Shown here piece after piece: positions 11,138 to 22,170 of a stretch of DNA of 64,000 nucleotides. Each line of letters starts with the position of its first letter. The first letter of the stretch is position 1. Under the pieces are notes generated by a model. That model searched no databases. It worked only from the letters and a program-made list of their open reading frames with translations, and had not been told where the DNA came from. This DNA comes from Prorocentrum cordatum (lineage: Eukaryota; Sar; Dinophyceae; Prorocentrales; Prorocentraceae). Position numbers and translations under genes: made by a program. Location: positions 194,397-258,396 of the forward strand of contig CAUYUJ010015685.1 of the NCBI GenBank assembly GCA_963575745.1, written 5' to 3'.

Positions 11138-11178
<41 letters not shown>

Positions 11179-11330
11179 GAACATTATTACTTCTAAAGAA
11201 TAATTATTGTTGGGGCCCCTGGTGCACGACCCCCCCGCCGCGCCTAGGCCGCAGCCTCATTTTCATCATTTTCGTGAGGAAGTCTCAGGCAAAACGGGTT
11301 GGTCCGGATCCGGTTGTGTTGTTACGATCG
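10440..11330. other. Cassette remnant and unassigned sequence
   Basis: 10500-10740 holds degenerate cassette blocks (CACGCTCCCGTTCGATACC and ACGCTCCCGCTCAATAGTT). 11131-11180 is (GTT)n followed by the cassette's AAAGAATAATTATTGTTG block. The rest shows no gene. Confidence 0.5.
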
Positions 11331-11334
11331 GTTT

Positions 11335-11430
11335 TCCCTTGCAAAAAATAAGCTAAAGTGGACATTTCTTGTTCTAACATAACCAAACTTCAAGAATCCC
11401 TTGCAAAAAATAAGGTAAAGTGGACATTCG
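11335..11430 (+). repeat. Direct repeat of about 30 bp in AT-rich DNA
   Basis: CCTTGCAAAAAATAAG followed by TAAAGTGGACATT occurs at about 11338 and again at about 11399 with one difference. The surrounding 11335-11580 is markedly A/T-rich against a GC-rich window and has a perfect short palindrome, AAAAACCAATGGTTTTT. Confidence 0.75.
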
Positions 11431-11880
11431 CGCGCGCAAGACGAAATCCTTCCAAAACCTTAGTTTTCGTAGCGATTTTAACATAAAAACATCAAAAAAC
11501 CAATGGTTTTTCAAAAAAAATGTCAAAATTTCATCCCGCGCGCTCTTGCGGATTCGTAGGAAACCCAACACTTTTTAATCATTTCTGTCAAACGGGCTTT
11601 TGCGAGCAACTTTTTCGAACTTCTGCAACAACGGTTGCGCACCTGCCAGGGCCATCATCCCTGTCAAATAATACCATGCGGGACACATTCGTTTTTTCTT
11701 CGCGCGCGCACGCCGTCGTCGTCGGCCGCGGGGCCCTGAATAGTAGCCACGGTCGTCCGCATGCCACGAAGTGAAGTGTCCGAACGTCATAGGGCGGGAA
11801 GCTGGGTGTGGGTGGTGGCGAAGAGTCGTTTGGAAATTTGGTAGAGCTTGAACCGGCCCCCCCACAAAGTGGGGGTATTG

Positions 11881-11940
11881 CCCGCCTCCTATGAAAACCC
11901 TGGCACTGGTGAGAACGGAGTGTCCCCACGTGCTAGTAAT

Positions 11941-11995
<55 letters not shown>

Positions 11996-12097
11996 ATTGC
12001 TGTTGTTGTTGTTGTTGTTGTTGTGGTTGTTGTTGTTTGCCCGCCTCCTATGAAAACCCTGGCACTGGTGAGAACGGAGTGTCCCCACGTGCTAGTA

Positions 12098-12141
<44 letters not shown>

Positions 12142-12198
12142 GGTTGTTATTGTCGTTGTTGTTGTTACCGCATGTCTGAATGTCCGCCCGCCCGGTCC
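11881..12198 (+). repeat. 159-bp tandem duplication with (GTT)n
   Basis: CCCGCCTCCTATGAAAACCC and the following CACTGGTGAGAACGGAGTG are identical at 11881 and 12040. Each is followed by a GTT tract with occasional GAT, GCT or GTG variants. The second copy runs on into the C-rich part of a cassette remnant that ends near 12565. Confidence 0.85.
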
Positions 12199-12715
12199 GT
12201 CCGTCTGGTTCTGCCGCTTGACCCTCCTCCTGCAAATCTCTCTTGTGTTCCGTCCTTGTCCCTCCCCCTTGTCTCTTCCCTCGTCCCCTTCTTCCCCTGG
12301 GCACTTCGGTTGGGGTGGGCCCCTGTGCCGCACGAGCGGGGCAGGAGTCCGCCCCGACCGTCGATGTTTGAAGGCTCCAGTCTTGTTCGCTCGAAGTGGC
12401 CGATCCGACCGCTTTCCCCTGTTTGAGCGGCTACGCCAACTACACGCGGCAGGTAGGGAAACTATTCCCCAAATGTGGGGTACGAACGAAGACGAAGTGG
12501 GCTTGTATCTAAGGTTTTGGACACATGTTGAATGGGACGAGAGAAGGTGAGAGCGAACAGTCTTAAACTGATTGTTGTTCTGGGGTGCTATCATGTTGTG
12601 TTTTTGCTCACATCGCATCGCGTCCCATCTGACCGCTAACGCCATTCTGCCCGCAGGGACGTCGCGGGACGAAGCACCCGGCACGGACTCACCGCGCGTT
12701 TCTGCCCCCCTTCAG

Positions 12716-12805
12716 GACAATCTCAAGGTCGAGATCACGATGCCCAAAAGCTCTGGGCCGCCTGGGTCTGGCCCGAAGAGAACAATGGTGACGATAGCCG
12801 GCAAG
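12716..12805 (+). CDS. Multi-KH RNA-binding protein, exon C
   Basis: These thirty codons encode beta-2 (DNLKVEITMPK), a Gly/Pro/Ser-rich variable loop (SSGPPGSGP) and beta-3 (KRTMVTIAGK) of the KH domain opened by exon B. The acceptor is TCTGCCCCCCTTCAG before G, with a clear pyrimidine tract. After AAG at 12805 comes GCCCGC, a GC donor in phase 0. Splicing to exon D gives an uninterrupted IAGK-GENV junction. The same I-x-GK-x-ENV arrangement is continuous inside exon A, which supports the joint. Without splicing the frame continues into low-complexity Arg-rich sequence. Confidence 0.85.
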
Positions 12806-12880
12806 GCCCGCGGGCGCGCAAGAGCGTGTCTGTCTTTCGGACAGTCCAGCTGCAGGAGAAGGCAGAGGATGAGGAGCTCT

Positions 12881-12936
12881 TGACGCTTCACGTATTCTCA
12901 CCAGCCTATCCCAAAACAGACACCAGGCGAGTTGCC
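12881..12936 (+). repeat. Dispersed repeat of about 56 bp shared with 52.6 kb
   Basis: TGACGCTTCACGTATTCTCA followed by CCAG and, after a variable gap, CCAGGCGAGTTGCC recurs at 52623-52679 with a few differences. A fragment, CCAGGCGAGTCGCCGTGATC, is also at about 42197. Confidence 0.7.
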
Positions 12937-12939
12937 CTG

Positions 12940-13325
12940 ATCAGGGATGTGTAGCGCCCTGGTTGAGTGGTTGCCTGTCGTTGCCTGCGCTGCCTGTACT
13001 ACGTCGTGCGTGCCCGGGGCCGCCTTGGTAGAGTGGTGACCTGTCGTTGCTAGCCGTGCGTGCGTTGCTTAGAGCGCGCTGCGCGCGCTGGTCATCTAGC
13101 AAGCTGGGAGGGACGGCATGCAAACACTCAACCAAGGCAGCCGCAGAAAGCGCGGGATGACGACGGCGGCGGCGACGAGGGCGGCGGCGACAACAACGAC
13201 GACGACGGCGGAGACGGCGGCGACGACGCCGCCGATGACGATGCTGACGCTGACGCCGACGCCGATGCCGACGCTGACGCCGTCACCGACGCCGATGCCG
13301 ATGCCGATGCCGACGTCGACGTAGA
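12940..13325 (+). other. Short tandem and hexanucleotide repeats
   Basis: 12955-13060 has two degenerate units of about 65 bp (GAGTGGTTGCCTGTCGTTGC and GAGTGGTGACCTGTCGTTGC). 13155-13325 is a GACGGCGGCGAC to GCTGACGCCGAC imperfect repeat. The Asp/Ala-rich, Thr/Pro-rich and Ser/Ala-rich frames across it are repeat artefacts. Confidence 0.7.
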
Positions 13326-13369
13326 GTCGACCATCAAGACCTTTGCAGACCTTTTGCTATTGGAGCATC

Positions 13370-13890
13370 TTGAAGGCCGCTTTGGTCCCTCTTGGGACCC
13401 TCTTGGGCCATCTTGGGGATCTGTCGGGGCGCTCTTGGGGCTCACTTTGGGCTTTCTTGAGGCCCTCTTGCATCTTAGAAGCCATCGTTCAAAAACAAGG
13501 GGGTATTCAAAGACGCCTTCTTGTCGGGCCCCGGCAAATCGCCTGTGGGGGTACTCTTTGGCCGCTCTTGGGGCGGTCTTAGACGCTCTTGGGCACTCTT
13601 GGGGCCGCCTTGGAGCCATCCTGGGCACCTCTTGGGGCATCCTGGAGCCATCTTGAGGCCTCCAGAGCCCATCGGAAGAGAACAGGCGAGAATGCACAAT
13701 CCATCGACAATCGCAATGCTGTTGAAGGATTTTGGGCTACTTGGGGCCTCGGAGGACACTTGGGTCCGTCCTGGAGCGATCTTGATGGCTCGTGGAGGCG
13801 TGGTTGAGGCTATCTTGGATCATTTCGGGGTATATTGAGCGATCTTGGAGTTCATCTTGGCCTCTGAGAGGGGGCCACCCGGGGCCAAAG
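13370..13890 (+). repeat. CTTGGGGCCT-type degenerate decamer array
   Basis: Units of 9-12 bp around CTCTTGGG(G/A)CC(A/C/T)T fill this stretch, broken by a less repetitive part at 13480-13560. The same motif, or its complement CCAAGAGGCCCC, builds large parts of 20.5-22.2, 22.9-24.3, 26.0-26.4, 29.4-29.75 and 47.45-48.65 kb. Confidence 0.75.
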
Positions 13891-14002
13891 AGGACCCTCT
13901 GACACTTCGCCACGGGGGGTCCAGACCCATGGGAAGGGGCTGGTGGGAGGGGGATCCCCCTCCCCGGAAAAGGAAAAGGGGGGTAGCAACACGAGCTTCT
14001 CA

Positions 14003-14032
14003 GACCACTTACGCCCAGAGGGCTGGTGGGAT
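14003..14032 (+). repeat. 30-bp conserved block next to G/C-run module
   Basis: A block containing TACGCCCAGAGGGCTGGTGG is identical at 29953-29982 except for one base. In both places it follows a module of alternating long G and C runs (13905-13985 and 29860-29940). Confidence 0.8.
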
Positions 14033-14289
14033 CCATTTCAAGCCCAATGGGAAATTAGTATCGGGGTCATCGCAGTGGTGGGGCCAGCTGGTCTCTTTGT
14101 GCTGTGGACGTATACTTATTTCGTTTCGGCCTTGAGTTCCCCAGAGGCCTAGTTTTGTTTCTAGTCGCTGCTTGGCCATTGGAGGACAGCACCGCAGGGG
14201 CCCTCGTGTCGAGGTACTGGCCATGAATAGAGCGAGATGGAGGAGAGGACGTTGTGATGAAGATGACAAGGTCCGTTAGTGTCGTTCTA

Positions 14290-14715
14290 TGATCATTCAA
14301 TTGACACACACATGTATCCATGCAAGCCTAATCATACACACATATTTCATTCACATGCCACACATATATCCATACATGCCAAATCATATATAAATGTACA
14401 TATGATATAGGCGTGCCAGTGTATGCAGACATGTCTATAGGTATGTCTGCATGTCTGTATTATTATATGCTTGACTGTCTGCCTGTATGCATTTTACGTT
14501 TGTATGATTAGAAACTTGTATGTATATACGGATATATGTATGCATGAATGTACGTGTTATGCATTCGTGCATGCACGTATGTGTGATGCGGATGCACGTA
14601 TATGTGTACGCATATGTGAGTGCATGCAGGGATGCATGTTTGCATGCTTGCATGTATCCATGCATATGTACATGTACGCATGTATGTATGAATGAATGTC
14701 TCTATGAAAGAGCGC
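14290..14715. repeat. TATG/TGCA-type microsatellite
   Basis: Imperfect CATA, TGTATG and TGCATG units. It ends at a small GAGCGCGCTAGTGGCC sequence. Confidence 0.85.
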
Positions 14716-14749
14716 GCTAGTGGCCTATTTCTCACTCAAAGGGTTGCCC

Positions 14750-15055
14750 CAACTTCAAGCTACCCCCCCCTCTCTTGGAAAGTGGGGGGGGCTTCCAAAG
14801 CTCCCCCCCCGCTCCCCCCCCTTGTGTGGGCATTTTTTTTGCTGGGGGACCCTGGCTAAAGGAGAGGGGGGGCTTGGAAGCTACCCCCTCTTCCCCCCCT
14901 TTACGGGGCCCGGGATCAGCCTGGGCTCCCCTTTCAAAGGGGGGGGAGCTTCCGAAGTTACCCCCATCCTTCTGTTTGAATTGTGTAGCTGGGGGGTCCC
15001 TGGCTAAAGGGGGGGGGGGCTTGGAGGCTACCCCCCAATCCTTTTCGCTTCTGTT
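14750..15055. repeat. G-run/C-run module, left bracket of the 15-bp array
   Basis: Runs of 7-11 G or C are separated by short motifs such as GCTTCCAAAGCT, CTTGGAAGCTACC and CTGGCTAAAG. A comparable module with mirrored motifs lies at 18865-19200, on the other side of the array. Confidence 0.7.
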
Positions 15056-15099
15056 GTTTTTTCCAGCCGGAGGGACCTGGCTGAAGGGAGTGTTCGAAG

Positions 15100-17220
15100 C
15101 CTCGTTGGTTTTACTGCGTACTTGTGGATTTCGATGTCTCTTTGGTTTTCGGCGCCACTTTGGTTTTCGGCGCTCATGTGGTTTTGGTGGTCGACGCTTT
15201 TTTTTGGTTTTCTGGCATGTCGTTGGTTTTCGGGGCCCTCTTGTGTTCCTGGCGCTCCTTTGGTTTTCGGCGCCCTCTTGGTTTTCGGCACCCTGTTGGT
15301 TTTCGACGCCCCTTGAGTTTTCGGCGCCGTTCTGGTTTTCCGCGCTGTTTGATTTTTCGGCGCCCCTTTTGGTTTTGGGCGCCCTTCGGCTATCTGCGCG
15401 CCTTTTGTTTTTGGCGCTCTTTGGTTTTCGACGCCCTCTTGGTTATCGGCGCGTCTTTGGTTGTTCGGCGGCCTTTTGGCTTTCGGCGCATCGTTTGTTT
15501 TCGGCGCTCCTTTGGTTTTCGGCGCTCTTTTGGTTTTCGGCGCCCCTTTGGTTTCTGGTGTTCCTGCGGTTTTGGCGCCCCATTGGTTTTCTGTGTTTGT
15601 TTTCGGCGCCGTGTCCGTCTTCGGAGCTTCTGTTGTTTTCGGCGCCCCTTTCGTTTTCGGCCTGTTTTGGTTATTGGCGCCGCCTTGGTTTTTCGGCGCC
15701 ATTTTGGTTTTCGGCGCAGCATCGGTTTTCGGCGTTCCTTGGGTTTGTGGTGTTTCTTTTAGTTTTCGACGCCTCTGGGGTGTCCGGCGCTTCTTTGGTT
15801 TTCGGCGCCCTCGTCGTTTTCGGTGCTCCTTTGGTTTTCGGTGTCCTTTTGATTTTCATTGCCTTTTTTCGATGGTTTCTGACGCAAAGTTGGTTTTCGG
15901 CGCACCCTTTTGCGTTCGGCGCTTTGTTGGTTTTGGTCATCCCTTTGGTTTTCGGCGCTCCTTTGGTTTTCGGCGCCCTTTCGGTGTTCGGTGCTCCTTT
16001 GGTTCTCGGTGCATTTGTGGTTCTCGGCGCCCTCGCTGCTTTCGGCGCCCCTTTAGTTTTCGGCCCTCCTGTGGTTTTTCGGCGCCGTTTTGGTTTTCGG
16101 CGCTGTTTGGTTTTTCGGCGCCCCTTTTGGTTTTGGGCGCCCTTCGGCTATCTGCGCGCCTTTTGTTTTTGGCGCTCTTTGGTTTTCGACGCCCTCTTGG
16201 TTATCGGCGCGTCTTTGGTTGTTCGGCGGCCTTTGCGCTTTCGGCGCATCGTTTGTTTTCGGCGCTCCTTTGGTTTTCGGCGCTCTTTTGGTTTTCGGCG
16301 CCCCTTTGGTTTCTGGCGTTCCTGCGGTTTTTAGCGCCCCATTGGTTTTCTGTGTTTGTTTTCGGCGCCGTGTCCGTCTTCGGAGCTTCTGTTGTTTTCG
16401 GAGCCCCTTTCGTTTTCGGCCCCGCTTTGGTTATTGGCGCCGCCTTGGTTTTTTCGGCGCCATTTTGGTTTTCCGCGCAGCATTTTTTGTTTTCGGTGCT
16501 CCTTGGGTTTTCGGTTTCTTTTAGTTTCGACTCTCCTCGGGTGTCCGGCGCCTCTTTGGTTTTCGGCGCCCTCGTCGTTTTCGGTGCTCCTTTGGTTTTC
16601 GGTGTCCTTTTGATTTTCAGTGCCTTTATGGTTTCTGGCGAATAATTGTTTTTCGGCGCACCCTTTTGCGTTCGGCGCTTTGTTGGTTTTGGCCATCCCT
16701 TTGGTTTTCGGCGCTCCTTTGGTTTTCGGCGCCCTTTCGGTGTTCGGTGCTCCTTTGGTTCTCAGTGCATTTGTGGTTCTCGTCGCCCTCGCTGCTTTCG
16801 GCGCCCCTTTAGTTTTCGGCGCTCCTGTGGTTTTTCGGCGCCGTTTTGGTTTTCGGCGCTGTTTGGTTTTTCGGCGCTCCTTTGGTTCTCGGTGCCCTTG
16901 TGGCTCTCGGCGCCCTCGTTGTTTTCGGCGACTTCGTTGTTTTCGGCGCCCTCTTGGTTTTCGGCGCTCTTTTGGTTTTTCGGCGCCGTTTTGGTTTTCG
17001 GCGCTCTTTTTGTTTTTGTTCGGCGCTCCTTTGGTTTTCGGCAGTGTTTTTTTGGTATGTTTCTTTTTTGGTGTTTGTCGGCCCTTTTGTTGTCGGCTCT
17101 CTATTGATTTTCGGCGCCCCTTTGGTTTCCAGCGTCCTTTTCAAGTTCGACAGCCCTTTGGTTTTCGGTGCTCCTTTGTTCCCAACCATCCTGTGGTGTT
17201 GGGTCCTCGTTTTGAAGAGA
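15100..17220 (+). repeat. 15-bp array (TTGGTTTTCGGCGCC) with 757-bp superstructure
   Basis: Degenerate units of TTGGTTTTCGGCGCC run for about 2.1 kb. Because the unit is usually 15 bp, all three plus frames stay open for hundreds of codons, giving FGALLV-, FSAPLW- and FRRSFG-type repeats of up to about 500 residues. The minus strand is likewise Lys/Thr/Pro-rich and open. A larger period is present: TATCTGCGCGCCTTTTG occurs at 15391 and 16149, and CGCACCCTTTTGCGTTC at about 15901 and 16657, with a third partial unit from about 16835. Confidence 0.88.
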
Positions 17221-17235
17221 CGGTGCCCCGCGTCT

Positions 17236-17390
17236 CTCCTCCTCTCCTCCTCCTCCTCCTCCTCCTCCTCCTCCTCCTCTCATCATCAGCATCATCATCA
17301 TCGTCATCGTCACCGTCATCATCAGCATCATCATCATCATCGTTCTTATCACCATCGTCGTCATCATCATCGCCGTCTCCATCATGGCCA
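17236..17390. repeat. (TCC)n and (CAT)n microsatellite
   Basis: CTCCTCCTC at 17238-17280 is followed by CATCATCAT with GTC interruptions to about 17390. Confidence 0.9.
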
Positions 17391-18650
17391 CACGTTTCGT
17401 GGACCCATAGTGAGCTCCACCGAAGGCCCCAGTGGCAAGGTCCGCATGCGGTTCCACCTCCATTTCGGCGCACCCCTCACACGTTCCGTGGCCCCATAGG
17501 GAGCTCCACCGAAGGCCCAAGTGTCAGGGTCCGCATGCGGTTCCACCTCCATTTCGGCGCACCCCTCACACGTTTCGTGGCCCCATAGGGAGCTCCACCG
17601 AAGGCCCAAGTGTCAGGGTCCGCATGCGGTTCCACCTCCATTTCGGCGCACCCCTCACACGTTCGTGGCCCCATAGGTCCAAGTGGTCCGCATGCGGTTC
17701 CACCTCCATTTCGGCGCACCCCTCACACGTTTCGTGGCCCCATAGGGAGCTCCACCGAAGGCCCAGTGCAGGGTCCGCATGCGGTCTCCATTTCGGCGCA
17801 CCCCTCACACGTCGTGGCCCCATAGGGAGCTCCACCGAAGGCCCCCAGGGTCCGCATGCGGTTCCACCTCCATTTCGGCGCACCCCTCACACGTTTCGTG
17901 GCCCCATAGGGAGCTCCACCGAAGGCCCAAGTGTCAGGGTCCGCATGCGGTTCCACCTCCATTTCGGCGCACCCCTCACACGTTTCGTGGCCCCATAGGG
18001 AGCTCCACCGAAGGCCCAAGTGTCAGGGTCCGCATGCGGCGTTCCACCTCCATTTCGGCGCACCCCTCACACGCTTCGTGGCCCCATAGGGAGCTCCACC
18101 TGAGGCCCCAGTGGCAGGGTCCGCATGCAGTTCCACCTCCATTTCGGCGCACCCCTCACACGTTTCGTGGCCCCATAGGGAGCTCCGCCTAAGGCCTAAG
18201 TGCAGGGTCCGCATGCAGTTCCACTTCCATTTCGGCGCACCCCTCACACGTTTCGTGGCGTCATAGGGAGCCCCGCCTAAGGCCCAAGTGGCACGGTCCG
18301 CATGCAGTTCCACCTCCATTTCGGCACACCCCTCACACGTTTCGTGGCCCCATAGAGAGCTCCGCCTAAGGCCCAAGTGGCAGGGTCCGCATGCAGTTCC
18401 ACCTCCATTTCGGCGCACCCCTCACACGTTTCGCGGCCCCATAGGGAGCTCCACCGAGGGCGCCAATGGCAGGGTCCGCATGCAGTTCCACCTCCATTTC
18501 GGCGCACCCCTCACACGTTTCGCGGCCCCACAGGGTGCTCCACCGAAGGCCCCAGTGGCAGGGTCCGCATGCAGTTCCACCTCCATTTGGCGCACCTCTC
18601 ACACGCTTCGTGGCCCCATCGGGTGTTCCACCAACGACGATACTTACAAC
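17390..18650 (+). repeat. 89-bp satellite, about 14 copies, nested in the 15-bp array
   Basis: The anchor CATTTCGGCGCACCCCTCAC occurs at 17461, 17550 and 17639 and then regularly to about 18590. Three units between 17655 and 17850 are shortened by internal deletions. The unit also contains CGTTTCGTGGCCCCATAGGG and TCCGCATGCGGTTCCACCTC. An 89-bp period cannot encode a stable peptide repeat. The array is followed by GGTTGGGCCCTTCGCCAGGA, the same kind of flank seen after the smaller copy at 2.77 kb. 15-bp-array sequence resumes at 18712-18855, so the satellite sits inside that array. Confidence 0.92.
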
Positions 18651-18864
18651 GGCGGCGTTCGGAATTGCGTATGGTTGGGCCCTTCGCCAGGATAATTTTT
18701 CGGGCCATGATTGGTTTTCGGCGCCGTTCTGATTTTCTGTGTCCGTTGCGGTTCTCCGCATTTTGGTGTTCGTACCTTTTTGGGTTTCGGTGGCTCTTTG
18801 ATTTTCGGCGCTGTGTTGGTTTTCGGCGCTCTTTTGGTCTTCGGCGCTCCTTCCGTTAGCCAAG

Positions 18865-19200
18865 GGGGGGCGTCCAAGCCTTTTCCTTTTGGTTCAAAGG
18901 GGGGGGGGGTAGCTAAGACCCCCCCCCTGGGTAGGGGGGGGGGTAGCATCCAGACCGCGAAACGGTGGGAGGGGGGGTAGCAATGAGGAGGGTGGGGGGC
19001 TTCGAGAAGGAGAGCTTCAAGGGGGGGGGGGATAGTTAAGCCCCCCCTTTTGGACAGGGAGAGGCGGGGTAGCTTCTGGAGCGCGACATGGAAGGGGGAG
19101 AGTAGCTCCCGAGGGGCGGAAACAAAGGAGGGGAAGTGGTTTCCGACAGGCCAGGTCCAAGGGAGGGGGGGTAGCTCAGGGGGGATCAATCCCCCCCCTT
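18865..19200. repeat. G-run/C-run module, right bracket of the 15-bp array
   Basis: Long G and C runs with GGTAGCTAAGACC, GGTAGCATCC and GGTAGCTTCTGG between them mirror the left module at 14.75-15.05 kb. Confidence 0.7.
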
Positions 19201-19209
19201 CGGGAGTGC

Positions 19210-19267
19210 GTCACGGGCGCGTTCTCTCGTCTGCCTGCCTGTCTGTCTGTCTGTCTGTCTGCTTGTC

Positions 19268-19303
<36 letters not shown>

Positions 19304-19304
19304 T

Positions 19305-19353
<49 letters not shown>

Positions 19354-19805
19354 AGGCAGGTAGGTAGATAGGTAGGTAGGTCGGCATGTAGGCATGTAGG
19401 CATGTAGGTACGTAGGTATGCATGCATGTGTTCAGGTACATGTGTGTATGTATGAATGAATGAATGTATGTATGCTTGTATGTAGGCATGTATATGTGAC
19501 TATATCTATACACGCATGTACGCATGCGCGTATGTATGTATGCATGCATGTATGTAAGTATGCATGCATGCATGCATGCATGCATGCATGTATGTATGTA
19601 TGGCTGTACGCATGCCCGTATGCCTGCGCGTATTATGTGTGCATGTATCTATGCATGAATGTGCATGCGCATGTGTGTGTTCATGTGCATATGTGTATGC
19701 GCATGTGCAGGTGCACGTGCATGTGCATGCGCATGTGCATGTTCATGTGCACTGCATGTGCATGTGCATGTGCATATGCACGTGCCTGTGCATGTACATG
19801 TATGT
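19210..19805. repeat. (TGTC)n then (TATG/TGCA)n microsatellite
   Basis: TGTC units at 19228-19352 pass through TAGG units to TATG, GCAT and GTGCATGC units. Confidence 0.92.
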
Positions 19806-20266
19806 GGCTTCGCCTCCCCCGGCCTCTCCCCCCCGTCGGTTGTTTTGGGACTCGTCGCTGCCGCTATCGTCCGGTTTTCTCGTTCGGACTCTTCGTTTGC
19901 GATGCCGGTTGTTTCTCTCTGGCCAGCCCTCTCTCCGCGCCTTTCTACCAGCGTCTGCTGGCCCTGGCACTTTCTGTAGTTTTACATGCGCATGCACGTC
20001 GTCTTCACTCTGTCATGTCGGTCACGATTGGTTGTTGCCTTTTTCCCCGCTCCCTCCCGTCGGTCCCCAGTTCTCGACGTCGTCGTTTGCCTTCGTCCGC
20101 CCCCCCCCTTCGTCTGACCCTTCAGTCATCCACGCCTGGATGTCTTACTGCTAGCAGTTGCCGCTGCTATCACGTGGCCTTGGGGGCTCGGCCGTTCTAG
20201 ACGCGCGCGCGTGACCCCTGCTACAGACTTTCTCCGCCCTGTCGCTTCGCGCAGGGCCGCGGTACC
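19806..20266. other. Non-repetitive stretch, nothing recognised
   Basis: C/T-rich sequence with no supported gene, splice-bounded exon or RNA gene. Confidence 0.4.
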
Positions 20267-20299
20267 AACAACATATATTAATGTGTATGTACGTATACA

Positions 20300-20342
<43 letters not shown>

Positions 20343-20401
20343 ATGTATGTATGTATGTATGTATTTATACATGCATGTATATATGTGTATATGTATGTAT
20401 G
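20267..20401. repeat. (TGTC)n/(TATG)n microsatellite, left flank of element I
   Basis: TGTC units at 20299-20342 are followed by TATG units and end in TATACATATA at the head of element I. Confidence 0.9.
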
Positions 20402-20654
20402 TATACATATAACGGCGCACCGGGTCCGGGGGCCCGGGGCCGGGACCTCGACCACAAATGTGCGCCCCGGGGGGCCCGGAGGCTCGTCGGGGCTTGCCGG
20501 AGGCCTCCCCGGTCAGACAAGACGGCCCCAGGAGCGCCCAAGACGGCCCAAGAAACTTCCAAGAGGCCTCCAAGAGGGCTCCGAGATGCTGAAGATGGCC
20601 TCCAGACGTCCAAGGACGCCCCCAAGAGGCCCCAAGAAGCCTCCAACATGCGTC

Positions 20655-22170
20655 CCAAGAGGGCCCCTAGACGCAAAAATTGGCCCATTCCCTTCGTAAA
20701 ACGTACATTTTTCAACAAAGTTGCTTTTTGGGCTTTCCGACGTTACAGGACGGCCCACGAGGCGCCCAAGACCGCCCCAAGACGGCCCAAGAAGCTTCCA
20801 AGAGGGCCCCAGGACAGCCCAAGAGGGCCCCAAGACGGCCCAAGAGGCGCCCAAGATGGCCCAAGAGGGCCCCAAGACGGGCCCAAGAGGGGGCCCAGAG
20901 GGGGACCACGAACCGCAAGCTCGAGCCTTCCGCCCCAAGAGGCCGCCAGGAGGCCCCCAGGAGGCCCCTCAAGAGGCCCCAGGAGACCCCAGACGTCCAA
21001 GGACGCCCCCAAGACGCCCCAAGAAGCCTCCAACATGCGTCCCAAGAGGGCCCCTAGACGCAAAAATTGGCCCATTCCCTTCGTAAAACGTACATTTTCA
21101 ACAAAGTTGTCTTTTGGGCTTTCCGACGTTACAGGACGGCCCAAGAGGCGCCCAAGACCGCCCCAAGACGGCCCAAGAAGCTTCCAAGAGGGCCCCAGGA
21201 CAGCCCAAGAGGGCCCCAAGACGGCCCAAGAGGCGCCCAAGATGGCCCAAGAGGGCCCCAAGACGGGCCCAAGAGGGGGCCCAGAGGGGGACCACGAACC
21301 GCAAGCTCGAGCCTTCCGCCCCAAGAGGCCGCCAGGAGGCCCCCAGGAGGCCCCTCAAGAGGCCCCAGGAGACCCCAGACGTCCAAGGACGCCCCCAAGA
21401 GGCCCCAAGAAGCCTCCAACATGCGTCCCAAGAGGGCCCCTAGACGCAAAAGTTGGCCCATTCCCTTCGTAAAACGTACATGTTCAACAAAGTTGTCTTT
21501 TGGGCTTTCCGACGTTACAGGACGGCCCAAGAGGCGCCCAAGACCGCCCCAAGACGGCCCAAGAAGCTTCCAAGAGGGCCCCAGGACAGCCCAATAGGGC
21601 CCCAAGACGGCCCAAGAGGCGCCCAAGATGGCCCAAGAGGGCCCCAAGACGGGCCCAAGAGGGGGCCCAGAGGGGGACCACGAACCGCAAGCTCGAGCCT
21701 TCCGCCCCAAGAGGCCGCCAGGAGGCCCCCAGGAGGCCCCTCAAGAGGCCCCAGGAGACCCCAGACGTCCAAGGACGCCCCCAAGACGCCCCAAGAAGCC
21801 TCCAACATGCGTCCCAAGAGGGCCCCCAGACGCAAAAGTTGGCCCATTCCCTTCGTAAAACGTACATGTTCAACAAAGTTGTCTTTTGGGCTTTCCGACG
21901 TTACAGGACGGCCCAAGAGGCGCCCAAGACCGCCCCAAGACGGCCCAAGAAGCTTCCAAGAGGGCCCCAGGACAGCCCAAGAGGGCCCCAAGACGGCCCA
22001 AGAGGCGCCCAAGATGGCCCAAGAGGGCCCCAAGACGGGCCCAAGAGGGGGCCCAGAGGGGGACCACGAACCGCAAGCTCGAGCCTTCCGCCCCAAGAGG
22101 CCGCCAGGAGGCCCCCAGGAGGCCCCTCAAGAGGCCCCAGGAGACCCCAGACGTCCAAGGACGCCCCCAC
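20655..22170 (+). repeat. 386-bp tandem repeat, four copies
   Basis: ACGCAAAAATTGGCCCATTC or its G variant starts at 20671, 21058, 21444 and 21830, giving spacings of 387, 386 and 386 bp. Each unit has a unique-looking part (CCCATTCCCTTCGTAAAACG through TTTCCGACGTTACAGG) followed by about 300 bp of CCAAGAGGCCCC decamers. Copies differ by only a few bases, so amplification or homogenisation is recent. The period is not divisible by three and the Pro/Gly/Arg-rich frames shift from copy to copy. Confidence 0.95.

Noticed and set aside
12955-13045. A-box-like TGGTTGAGTGG and TGGTAGAGTGG, possible tRNA-derived SINE
   Set aside because: No B-box at the expected distance after either copy and no poly-A or tail repeat.
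14775-16645. 519- and 394-codon open frames on the plus strand
   Set aside because: They follow a 15-bp repeat whose length is a multiple of three, and all three frames are open with the same kind of low-complexity sequence. No start context, splice context or conserved motif.
15100-18650. CRISPR-like array of regularly spaced repeats
   Set aside because: The 15-bp and 89-bp units are tandem without unique spacers, and the exons around them show a eukaryotic genome.
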